Positions 36,486-43,954 of a stretch of DNA of 64,000 bases are shown in pieces. How positions within the stretch are numbered: the first letter of the stretch is position 1; every line of letters starts with the position of its first letter. This DNA comes from an uncultured Alphaproteobacteria bacterium (lineage in GTDB: Bacteria > Pseudomonadota > Alphaproteobacteria > Bin95). The position numbers were made by a program, and so were the translations under genes. The stretch covers positions 1 to 64,000 of the forward strand of contig CALAHN010000135.1 in NCBI GenBank assembly GCA_937891825.1, given 5' to 3'. Below the pieces are notes generated by a model, which was not told where the DNA came from, ran no database searches, and saw nothing but the letters and a program-made list of their open reading frames with translations.

Positions 36486-37166
36486 ATGGGACAGATGCTA
36501 AATCAGAATTTCTTCAGCTCGACGCACGGCGCGATCAACAAAGCGGCCGACGCTGCGCCGCGCTTGACGGTCATCGGCGGCGACGCCCTGTTTCGCAATG
36601 GCCTGGAGCAGATGCTCGCGGCTTTCAGCTTCGACATCATCCGCGAAGACGATCAGCCGATCGACATGGCGCTCGTCATCGCCGACGGCCTGACGGCGCC
36701 GGCGTTGAGCCGCGTCGTCGATGAAATGCGCCGGTCCGGCGCCCGCTATGTGGCCGGCCTGCTGGCCGAGCCGGGCGCGGGCGACCTGTCCGCCGCGCTC
36801 CGCGCCGGCCTCGACGGCCTGATGTCTCGCAGCATGTCGCCGGAAGCGTTGCGCCGTTCGGTCGAACTGATCCTCCTCGGCGAGAATGTCTTCCCGACCC
36901 GCGTCGCCGAAGCCAGCCTGAAGATGGATGACGAGGACGAAATGGCCGAAGCCCTGGGCGTCAGCGTCCGGGACCTGTCGATGTTGCGGCTTCTGGCGAA
37001 AGGTCTCTCCAATCGTTCGATCGCCGGCGTCACGGGCCTGCCGGAGAGCACCGTGAAATCCCAGGTGCGGCAGGCGATCGCGCGCATCGGCGCCGACAAC
37101 CGGACCCAGGCGGCGCTCTGGGCGATCGAGCATGGCCTCGAGGATGAAGCCGGACGCGCGGCATGA
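36486..37166 (+). CDS. LuxR-family regulator with degenerate receiver (first of a pair)
   Basis: A 226-residue protein. Residues about 15-125 have the pattern of a response-regulator receiver but the acidic pair after strand 1 is VIGGDAL and the strand-5 lysine is replaced (LMSRSMS), so normal phosphorylation is unlikely. The C-terminal LuxR-type helix-turn-helix is seen as LRLLAKGLSNRSIAGVTGLPESTVKSQVRQAIARIG. GGGGAG precedes the ATG at 36486; an ATG at 36495 is also possible and matches the start of the next gene (MLNQ/MLGQ). It overlaps or nearly touches the second copy. Targets unknown. Confidence 0.82.
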   Translation: MGQMLNQNFFSSTHGAINKAADAAPRLTVIGGDALFRNGLEQMLAAFSFDIIREDDQPIDMALVIADGLTAPALSRVVDEMRRSGARYVAGLLAEPGAGDLSAALRAGLDGLMSRSMSPEALRRSVELILLGENVFPTRVAEASLKMDDEDEMAEALGVSVRDLSMLRLLAKGLSNRSIAGVTGLPESTVKSQVRQAIARIGADNRTQAALWAIEHGLEDEAGRAA

Positions 37167-37297
37167 GCGTCCGCATCGCCAAGCAGATCCGCCCGCCGGA
37201 CAAGAACGGCGGCGACGGAACCAAGAACACGCTCGCGCCGGCGCAAGCCGCCACGCCACGCAAAGAGAGCCCCGAGGGGCCGAAATTGGAGGTTATT

Positions 37298-38035
37298 ATG
37301 TTGGGTCAGACAGACAATCGCTCGCTGAAGGTCGAATCCCGTGCGGTCATCGCGGCTTCGGATGTTGAAGCTTCACGGGTGTTGATCGTCGGCGGCGACA
37401 TGCTCTTCCGCGAAGGCCTGAAGCGTCTCCTGCAGACCGCGCCTTTCGAGGTCGTCGGCGAAGCTGAGCGGCTTGCCGATCTGGAAGCCGCGAAGGCCGC
37501 CAATGTCGACCCCGACATCATCGTCGTCATCGACGCGCCGGCCGACCCGAAGGCCGAATGGGTCGGCGAAGTTCGCAACCTCTGGAACGATTGCCGGATC
37601 GTATCGCTCTCCAATGGCGCCGACGAAACCATGCTGACCGCGGCGCTCCGGGCCGGGGCGGACGGCTGCCTGTTCAAGGACATGTTGCCGGCGGCGCTGG
37701 TGCAGGCGATCAACCTGGTCGCGCTTGGCGAGAACGTCGCGCCGCTCCGCATGGCGCGGGCGCTGGCCGAAGGCGGACGCGGCCGTGCGGCGTCGGTCGG
37801 CGAAGCTCGGTTGACCCCCCGTGAAAAGGACATCCTCTATGGTCTGCTCGCCGGACATTCCAACAAGGTGATCGCCAACAATCTTGGCACGACGGACATG
37901 ACCGTGAAGGCGCAGCTCCGCCATCTGCTGCGCAAGATCGGCGCGACCAACCGGACGCAGGCGGCGCTTTGGGCGCGGGAAAACGGCATCGACCGCGATG
38001 ACGACACGGCCCTGCCGGTCCGCAACGCCCACTGA
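37298..38035 (+). CDS. LuxR-family regulator with degenerate receiver (second of a pair)
   Basis: A 245-residue paralogue of the preceding gene: the same GGD after strand 1 (VLIVGGDMLFREGL), but the strand-5 lysine is kept (GCLFKDM). The LuxR HTH is ILYGLLAGHSNKVIANNLGTTDMTVKAQLRHLLRKIG, and both proteins share the ending IGA-NRTQAALWA. The start ATG at 37298 has TTGGAGG upstream; a longer start at 37163 would overlap the first gene by 4 bases and add 45 residues. The two probably bind DNA together as a heterodimer, by inference. A strong terminator follows. Confidence 0.83.
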   Translation: MLGQTDNRSLKVESRAVIAASDVEASRVLIVGGDMLFREGLKRLLQTAPFEVVGEAERLADLEAAKAANVDPDIIVVIDAPADPKAEWVGEVRNLWNDCRIVSLSNGADETMLTAALRAGADGCLFKDMLPAALVQAINLVALGENVAPLRMARALAEGGRGRAASVGEARLTPREKDILYGLLAGHSNKVIANNLGTTDMTVKAQLRHLLRKIGATNRTQAALWARENGIDRDDDTALPVRNAH

Positions 38036-38086
38036 CCGAACGCGGGGAATGCTGGCTTTTCCCCGCAGCACGCGGAAAACATTGCG

Positions 38087-38122
38087 ACGGAGCGGGAAGT
38101 TTCCTTCCCGCTCCGTTGCTTT
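38087..38122 (+). terminator. Intrinsic terminator after the LuxR pair
   Basis: A perfect 13-base stem (38087-38099 with 38104-38116) encloses the loop TTTC and is followed by TGCTTT. It separates the LuxR pair from fur. Confidence 0.75.
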
Positions 38123-38166
38123 AACGCCCCCAATGCCCCATTAACGGGATTAGCAGGGGGCGCCAA

Positions 38167-38580
38167 ATGACAGGACTGACCAAGCTCGAGCAGCTCTGTG
38201 AAGACAAAGGTCTGAAGATGACCGACCAGCGTCGGGTGATCGCGCGCGTCATCTCGGACGCCGAGGACCATCCGGACGTTGAAACCGTCTACCGGCGCGC
38301 GACCGAGATCGACCCCCGCATTTCGATCGCGACGGTCTATCGCTCGCTCAAGCTCTTCGAGGATGCGAACGTTCTCGTCCGCCACGATTTCGGCGAAGGC
38401 CGGGCGCGCTACGAGGAAACCGGCCACCACCACGAACATCTGATCGACATCGAGACCGGGGAAGTGATCGAGTTCTTCAATCAGGAACTCGAGATCATGA
38501 AGGAGCGCGTCGCGCGCGAACTCGGCTACGACCTGATCGACCATCGGCTTGAGCTCTATGGCCGTAAACGCAAGGACTGA
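38167..38580 (+). CDS. fur: Fur family transcriptional regulator
   Basis: A 137-residue Fur-family repressor with a winged helix (about 1-80) and a dimerisation domain with HHHEHLIDIETGEVIEF. The regulatory metal-site histidines and glutamate are there, but the zinc-binding CxxC pairs of gamma-proteobacterial Fur are missing; this is the alphaproteobacterial Fur/Mur type, which may answer to Fe or Mn. Its end overlaps the start of the FbpB permease gene by 23-32 bases, so iron uptake and its regulator are translationally linked. Confidence 0.88.
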   Translation: MTGLTKLEQLCEDKGLKMTDQRRVIARVISDAEDHPDVETVYRRATEIDPRISIATVYRSLKLFEDANVLVRHDFGEGRARYEETGHHHEHLIDIETGEVIEFFNQELEIMKERVARELGYDLIDHRLELYGRKRKD

Positions 38581-40240
38581 GCGAACCGCGGCCGGCCCAC
38601 CCATCAAGCGACGCATCGTCCGGACGATCGGCGGATGGTCGGTGCTGGCCTGGGCGCTGGCGGCCCTGGCGATCTTTCCCCTGGCCGCGGTTTGCTGGAT
38701 CGCCGCGCAGCCTTCGGGCGACGTCTGGTCCCATCTCGCAAATACCGTGCTCGCCAAATATGTTCAGGTGACGCTGATGCTGAGCATCGGCGTCGGCGTG
38801 CTGGTCGCCGCGATCGGGGTCGGGGCGGGATGGCTGGTCGCCATGCGCGAGTTTCCCGGCAGGCGCATCTTCGAATGGGCTTTGCTGCTGCCGCTCGCGA
38901 TGCCAGCCTACATCATCGGCTATGTCTATGCGGAGATGCTGCAATATTCCGGCATCGTGCAGACGACGCTCAGGGGCGTCTTCGGCTGGACCCGCCCCCA
39001 GGACTACTGGTTCCCGGAAATCCGGTCGCTCGGCGGGGCGATCCTGTTGTTCGCCCTGGCGCTCTATCCCTATGTCTACGTGCTCGCCCGCTCGGCGTTT
39101 CTGGCCCAGGGCGCCGGGCCGCTGGAAGCGGCGCGCGCGCTTGGCGCAGGGCCGTGGCGGGCGTTCTATCGCGTCACCCTGCCGCTCGCCCGTCCGGCGA
39201 TCATCGCCGGGGCCGCGCTCGCGGTCATGGAGACGATGAACGATATCGCGATCCCCATGCATTTCGGCCTGCAGACCTTCAGCGTCGGCGTCTTCGACGC
39301 CTGGCTGAACATGGGCAGCGCCCCCGCCGCCGCGCAATTGGCGCTGGCGATGCTGGGCTGCGTCGTCCTGGCGCTCCTGGCGGAGCGCTTCGCCCGCCGG
39401 GGTCGGGGCATCGCCGAATCCGGGCGCGCCATGCGCCGGGCGCAGCGCCGCCGGTTGCGGGGCTGGCGCGGCTGGCTGGCGGCCTTCCTCTGCGCTGCGC
39501 CGATCCTCGCGGGCTTCGCCGCCCCCGCCGCGCATCTGGTCGACGCCGCCGTCGGGCAGGCGGACGCGCTCGCGCGGTTTCCGGACCTGGCGGCGAACAG
39601 CGTCATGGTCGCGGGCATCGCCGCAGTCGTCTCGCTGCTGGTCGCCCTCGGTCTCGCCTATTGCAAGCGCCTGCAGCCGACCCGTCCGCTCCGCGTCGCG
39701 GCACGGCTGGCGACGCTCTGCTACGGCGTTCCCGGCCCGGTGCTGGCGCTCGGCGTCCTCGTCCCGCTTGCGGCCTTCGACAACTGGCTGGACGCCCAGA
39801 TGCACGCGCTGCTGGGCTTCGGCTTCGGCCTGATGCTGACCGGCTCAGTCGCGGCCCTGTGTTTCGCCTATGCGGTGCGGTTTCTGGCCCTGGCTTACGG
39901 AAGCGTCGACGCCGGGCTGGAGCGGATCACCCCATCGATGGATAGCGCAGCCCGGACCCTGGGCAGCGGCCCATGGCGGGTGCTGGTCCGCGTGCACGCG
40001 CCGCTCCTGCGCAGCAGCATCGTCGCCGCGCTGATCCTGGTATTCGTCGACTGCATGAAGGAATTGCCGATGACGCTTCTACTTCGGCCCTTCGGCTTCG
40101 AAACGCTCGCGACCCACGTCTACCAATTCGCCTCGGCCGAGCAATTGGAGGCCAGCGCGCTCGCGGCGCTCGCAATCGTGGTCGTCGGCCTGGCCCCGGT
40201 CATCGTGCTCTCAAGGGTCATGGACCCGACGCGGCGCTAA
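38558..40240 (+). CDS. FbpB-like iron(III) ABC transporter permease
   Basis: A 560-residue fused permease with about 12 membrane helices and two copies of the binding-protein-dependent transport motif (EAARALGAGPWRAFYRVTLP and SAARTLGSGPWRVLVRVHAP). The double permease is typical of Fbp/Sfu ferric-iron importers. The binding protein (FbpA) and ATPase (FbpC) genes are not adjacent, so they must lie elsewhere. The ATG at 38558 is inside fur; a TTG at 38549 would be the only nearby alternative. Repression by Fur of its own operon is plausible. Confidence 0.88.
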   Translation: MAVNARTERTAAGPPIKRRIVRTIGGWSVLAWALAALAIFPLAAVCWIAAQPSGDVWSHLANTVLAKYVQVTLMLSIGVGVLVAAIGVGAGWLVAMREFPGRRIFEWALLLPLAMPAYIIGYVYAEMLQYSGIVQTTLRGVFGWTRPQDYWFPEIRSLGGAILLFALALYPYVYVLARSAFLAQGAGPLEAARALGAGPWRAFYRVTLPLARPAIIAGAALAVMETMNDIAIPMHFGLQTFSVGVFDAWLNMGSAPAAAQLALAMLGCVVLALLAERFARRGRGIAESGRAMRRAQRRRLRGWRGWLAAFLCAAPILAGFAAPAAHLVDAAVGQADALARFPDLAANSVMVAGIAAVVSLLVALGLAYCKRLQPTRPLRVAARLATLCYGVPGPVLALGVLVPLAAFDNWLDAQMHALLGFGFGLMLTGSVAALCFAYAVRFLALAYGSVDAGLERITPSMDSAARTLGSGPWRVLVRVHAPLLRSSIVAALILVFVDCMKELPMTLLLRPFGFETLATHVYQFASAEQLEASALAALAIVVVGLAPVIVLSRVMDPTRR

Positions 40241-40258
40241 TTGGCGGCGCCGATCGGC

Positions 40259-40615
40259 TCAGGGGAAGCGCTTGCGCCGGCTGTCGCGGAGTTCGTCGAG
40301 GCAGCGCCAGGTCTGGCGGAGGTCGGGGCGATATCGGGCGTCGCAGCGCTGAAAGGCATGGCGCGATCCGGGATAGGCGAAGCGTCCGCTTATGAGCCAT
40401 TCGTCGATGCGATGGCCCGCGCGCTGCTGATCGACCAGGCATCGGTCCGCCCGGTCGGCGTCGCCGTTCTGGCAGAAAGCGCGGGCCCGCTCCCAATCGA
40501 ATACGGATGGCGTGGCGGCGGCCGCGGCGGCGGCTGGAGCGGCGGCGAGCGCCGTCAGGACCGTGGCCGCAGCGAATGCGGCTCCGCGAAACGGGCCAGC
40601 GAGTTCTGAACGCAT
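40259..40615 (-). CDS. Small exported cysteine-containing protein
   Basis: A 118-residue protein with a signal peptide of about 33 residues (MRSELAGPFRGAAFAAATVL, ending in a run of alanines). The mature part has four cysteines (FCQNGD, RCLVDQ, RCDARY, WRCLDEL), likely two disulfides. I recognise no family. A strong AAGGAGG lies 9 bases before the ATG at 40615. An open frame on the opposite strand over the same bases is less credible because it has no signal or ribosome site. It ends 18 bases from the convergent permease. Confidence 0.6.
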   Translation of the reverse strand: MRSELAGPFRGAAFAAATVLTALAAAPAAAAAAATPSVFDWERARAFCQNGDADRADRCLVDQQRAGHRIDEWLISGRFAYPGSRHAFQRCDARYRPDLRQTWRCLDELRDSRRKRFP

Positions 40616-40695
40616 GACATCGGGCCTCCTTCATGGCGGCGACCCCGATAACATGGGGGCAAAGGGCCGAGCCGCCAAGCGGCGCCCGTCACGAA

Positions 40696-40726
40696 AACGG
40701 CCCGAAAGCTGTGCTTCCGGGCCGTT
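40696..40726 (-). terminator. Terminator downstream of the Bax-inhibitor-1 gene
   Basis: On the minus strand AACGGCCCG (40718-40726) pairs with CGGGCCGTT (40696-40704), loop of 13 bases, followed by TTTTCG. Placed 28 bases after the stop of the gene at 40755. Confidence 0.6.
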
Positions 40727-40754
40727 CGTTCGACGTCGCAGTCAGGCGTAGAGG

Positions 40755-41471
40755 CTACTGGCGATTGCCAAGCAGCGACAGCAGGAACTGGAACATGTTC
40801 ACGAAATCAAGGTAGAGCGAAACCGCGCCCATGATCGCGAGCTTGCCCGCGGTCTCATGGCCATGACCTTCGTGATAGGTCTCCTTGATCCGCTGGGTGT
40901 CCCAGGCGGTCAGGCCGGTGAAGATCAGCACGCCCAGGATCGAGATCGCGAACTGCATGGCGCTGCTCTGCATGAACATGTTCACGACCATGGCTATCAG
41001 CAGGCCGATCACGCCCATGATCAGGAACGAGCCCATCTTCGAAAGATCGCGCTTCGTCGTGTAGCCATAAAGGCTGGTCGCAGCGAACATGCCAGCGGTG
41101 ATGAAGAACACTTTCGCGATCGACTGGCCGGTGTAGACCAGGAAGATCGACGCCATCGAGACGCCCATGGCGGCCGCGAATGCCCAGAAGACCAACTGCA
41201 ATTTGGCGAAGCTCATCCGGTTGACGCCGAAGCTCAACACCAGGATGAAGGCCAGCGGCAGCAGGAACGCGACCCATTTCAGGGGCGTGCCGAAAATCAC
41301 CTGGATCGCGGCCGGCGAGTTCGCGATGCCGAAGGCGACGACGCCCGTCAGAATCAACGCGCCGGTCATGTAGTTGTAGACGCGCAGCATGTGGGCCCGG
41401 AGCCCGGCGTCATATTCTGCGGCTGCGGTCGTAGCGCCAGTGCGCATGTACTCGCGGTCTTGGAGAGCCAT
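40755..41471 (-). CDS. Bax inhibitor-1/YccA family membrane protein
   Basis: A 238-residue protein with seven hydrophobic segments and the BI-1 features LTGVVAFGIANSPA, ITAGMFAATSLYGYTTKRDL and TGLTAWDTQRIK near the C-terminus. In bacteria the family includes YccA, a modulator of FtsH, and pH-sensitive calcium-leak channels. The ATG at 41471 (MALQDREYMRTG) has GGGGAACAAGGG before it and drops a 48-residue non-coding prefix. Confidence 0.9.
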   Translation of the reverse strand: MALQDREYMRTGATTAAAEYDAGLRAHMLRVYNYMTGALILTGVVAFGIANSPAAIQVIFGTPLKWVAFLLPLAFILVLSFGVNRMSFAKLQLVFWAFAAAMGVSMASIFLVYTGQSIAKVFFITAGMFAATSLYGYTTKRDLSKMGSFLIMGVIGLLIAMVVNMFMQSSAMQFAISILGVLIFTGLTAWDTQRIKETYHEGHGHETAGKLAIMGAVSLYLDFVNMFQFLLSLLGNRQ

Positions 41472-41636
41472 CCCTTGTTCCCCTGTTTTATCGGTAAACC
41501 CTAGTCGCACGATCATAGCGGAAAAATCGCCGCCAGTCGCACACTTCTTCACATATTTGATCGGCCGTCCGGAATTCAAGACCGCGCGGGCCCGGCCAGA
41601 CTGGAATTTTTCCAATCAAGCTTTCCCGGTCGGGCG

Positions 41637-41918
41637 TCAGATCGTGCGCGAGCCCTTCGGATCGTCCTTCGCACCCGGCGCGCCGGGCGGCCGGGCGCCA
41701 GGATCGCGCCGCTTGCGCATGATGATGTCGCCGTTCGGCAGGACCTCCGGCGCTTCATATCCGGGAAAGCGGTCGATCAGCGCGTCCATCGCTTTCAGAG
41801 CGTCCTGGAGCGCGTCGTCGATACGGGCGCCGATGGACGGCTCGTCGGCGACGGCGGCGGGCCCAGCGAGCATTGCGGCCAGAACCGGGACGCAGGCCCA
41901 AGCATGAAGTCGCGGCAT
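41637..41918 (-). CDS. Small exported protein of unknown function
   Basis: A 93-residue protein with a signal peptide (cleavage near AAVADE) and an acidic helical stretch DDALQDALKAMDALIDRFPG. The C-terminus is basic and proline-rich. A perfect AGGAGGGATCC lies just before the ATG at 41918, which supports it as a real gene. I recognise no family. It lies between the BI-1 and dienelactone hydrolase genes. Confidence 0.65.
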   Translation of the reverse strand: MPRLHAWACVPVLAAMLAGPAAVADEPSIGARIDDALQDALKAMDALIDRFPGYEAPEVLPNGDIIMRKRRDPGARPPGAPGAKDDPKGSRTI

Positions 41919-41966
41919 TGGATCCCTCCTGTTTCGGCAGGCAGACGGCCCGGAAGCCGCCTGCCG

Positions 41967-42665
41967 TCAATCAAGGCCGAGCGTACGCTGAAAAAAGGCT
42001 TTTGTGCGGTCGTTAGCGAGGGCGCGCGCCGCTGGCACGTCGGCGCTGGCGCCTTCGCGGGCGAAGGCATGGCCGACGCCCTCATAGATATGGGCCTCGG
42101 CCCCGAGCGGCGCCAGGGCGGCGTCCAGCGCCCGGCGCACCGGCGCCGGCGTCCAGGCGTCGGTCCCGCCGATATGCAGCAGCAATGGCGCGCCAAGCGC
42201 CTCCGCTTCCTTCAGATAGCCCTCGATCCCGACGCCGTAATAGCTGACATTCGCATCGGCCGTGCCCCGGACGCCAGAGAGATAGGCCAGCAAGCCGCCA
42301 AGGCAGTAGCCGCTGGTCCCGATCTTGCCGGAACAGCCGTCCAGCGCCCGGAGATGCCGGACACAAGCTTCCACATCCTGCGCCGCCAGGTCGACGTTCA
42401 TGCCGCCCCGCGTCTTCAGCGCCTGGTCCCGATGGCCATCGGTCTCCGGATCGAGCTCGATGCCCGGACGAATGCGCCAGTAAAGGTCGGGCGCAAGGGC
42501 GATCAAGCCCTGCTCGGCCCAATGATCGGCGATGCGGCGGATGAAGCGGTTGACGCCGAAGACCTCCATCAGGATGACGACGGCCGGCGCCGGACCGGCG
42601 CCCTTCGGTCGGGCGATGTAGCCGCCCATCTCTCCGGCGTCAGTCTTGATGCTCGCATTGAACAT
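41967..42665 (-). CDS. Dienelactone hydrolase family protein
   Basis: A 232-residue alpha/beta hydrolase. The nucleophile is Cys in GTSGYCLGGLLAYL (G-x-C-x-G-G), with an Asp in GGTDAWTP and His in VGHAFAREG; ARPKGAGPAPAVVILMEVFG is the usual opening. Carboxymethylenebutenolidases of this family open dienelactones in chlorocatechol breakdown, but most genomic copies have no such context. It starts at the ATG at 42665 and is single. Confidence 0.88.
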   Translation of the reverse strand: MFNASIKTDAGEMGGYIARPKGAGPAPAVVILMEVFGVNRFIRRIADHWAEQGLIALAPDLYWRIRPGIELDPETDGHRDQALKTRGGMNVDLAAQDVEACVRHLRALDGCSGKIGTSGYCLGGLLAYLSGVRGTADANVSYYGVGIEGYLKEAEALGAPLLLHIGGTDAWTPAPVRRALDAALAPLGAEAHIYEGVGHAFAREGASADVPAARALANDRTKAFFQRTLGLD

Positions 42666-42866
42666 GACGTTTGGCTCCGATCGTTCCGAAATGGCTTGGG
42701 TCCAGAGCATAGCCGCCGACCGGGCGCGATTGGAAGTCCGCGCGCCAGGGCTTCAGTCGCCCGGCAGCTCAGCGCCCGCGGGCCTTTCGCCCTTGCCAAG
42801 GCGGCTGCCCTCCGCAATAAACGAATTTGACAGAAACCCTGGAAATGATCGGAGGACAGACGACCC

Positions 42867-43871
42867 ATGCGTAAGTTCCTGACAATCGCCGCGGCCGCGG
42901 GCGCGCTATTGACGGCCGGCGTCGCCAACGCCCAGACCCCAAGCTTCTTCCGCATCGTTTCCGGCAGCGCCGGCGGCAACTATTTCCCGATGGCCGGTCT
43001 GCTTGCCAATGCGATCTCGAATCCGCCGGGCTCGCGTCCGTGCGAGAAGGGCGGCAGTTGCGGCGTGCCCGGCCTGATCGCGATCGCCCAATCCGCGAAC
43101 GGGTCCGTCGCCAATGTGAACGCCATTCAGTCGGGCGCCTCGGAGTCCGGTCTGGTGCAGTCTGACGTCGCCTTCTGGGCCTATAACGGCACCGGCGTCT
43201 TCGAGGGCAAGGAGAAGCTGGACAAGCTGCGCGCCATCGCGACCCTGTATCCCGAGCATATCCACATCGTGCTGCCCAAGGATTCGAAGATCAAAACCTT
43301 CGAAGAAATGCGCGGGCGGCGCATTGGCGTCGGCCTCCCGGCTTCCGGCGCGCAGGTCGGCGCGCTGTTGATTCTGAACGCCGCCGGTCTTGAGAAGAAC
43401 AAGGACTTCACGGCTGAGGAACTGAATACGTCCCAATCCGCCGAGCGTCTGGCAGACGGCCAGCTCGACGCCTTCCTGACGGTCACGGGCGCGCCCTCCT
43501 CGGGCATCGCCCAGCTTGCGTCGACGGCTGGCCTGCAGTTGATGTCGATCCCCGAGGCGATCCAGAAGCAGGTGATCGCGGAAGCGCCGTTCTATTTCGG
43601 CTCGCCGATCAAGGCCGGCGTCTATGACGGCATGACCGAGGACGCCAATACGCTGGCGGTCGCAGCCCAGTGGCTGGTCTCGGCCGATCAGTCGGAAGAC
43701 TTGGTCTACGGCATCACCAAGGCGCTTTGGAACGAGAATACCCGCAAACTGCTGGATAGCGGCCACGCCAAGGGCAAGGACGTGCAGACCGCCACGGCGC
43801 TAGACGCGATCGGCATCCCGCTGCATCGCGGCGCCGAGCGTTTCTACAAGGAAGCCGGCCTCCTGAAATAA
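42867..43871 (+). CDS. TAXI-type TRAP transporter substrate-binding protein
   Basis: A 334-residue periplasmic protein with signal peptide ending VANAQ (about residue 22). The TAXI signature is present: FRIVSGSAGGNYFPMAGLLA and NVNAIQSGASESGLVQSDVA. A Cys-x8-Cys (RPCEKGGSCG) may form a disulfide. TAXI proteins bind carboxylates, such as glutamate or small organic acids, for a fused TRAP permease. GGAGGA precedes the ATG. It is followed by a terminator-like hairpin and then the permease gene. Confidence 0.92.
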   Translation: MRKFLTIAAAAGALLTAGVANAQTPSFFRIVSGSAGGNYFPMAGLLANAISNPPGSRPCEKGGSCGVPGLIAIAQSANGSVANVNAIQSGASESGLVQSDVAFWAYNGTGVFEGKEKLDKLRAIATLYPEHIHIVLPKDSKIKTFEEMRGRRIGVGLPASGAQVGALLILNAAGLEKNKDFTAEELNTSQSAERLADGQLDAFLTVTGAPSSGIAQLASTAGLQLMSIPEAIQKQVIAEAPFYFGSPIKAGVYDGMTEDANTLAVAAQWLVSADQSEDLVYGITKALWNENTRKLLDSGHAKGKDVQTATALDAIGIPLHRGAERFYKEAGLLK

Positions 43872-43897
43872 GGCGCGCCGCCTTCCGGTTCCCTATG

Positions 43898-43930
43898 GCC
43901 CGGCTGTTCGCAAGAGCAGCCGGGCTTTCC
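43898..43930 (+). terminator. Hairpin between TAXI binding protein and permease
   Basis: GCCCGGCTG (43898-43906) pairs perfectly with CAGCCGGGC (43917-43925), loop of 10, then TTTCC. It probably lets only some transcripts read on, giving more binding protein than permease. Confidence 0.65.
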
Positions 43931-43954
43931 ATTTGATCAGCGAATATTGACGCC

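Noticed and set aside
37163-37297. Longer start of the second LuxR-type gene
   Set aside because: Possible because of the ATGA overlap, but TTGGAGG before 37298 and the MLGQ/MLNQ match with the first gene favour the shorter form.
40241-40609. A 122-codon open frame on the plus strand
   Set aside because: The minus-strand frame over the same bases has a signal peptide, four Cys and an AAGGAGG; the plus-strand frame has none of these.
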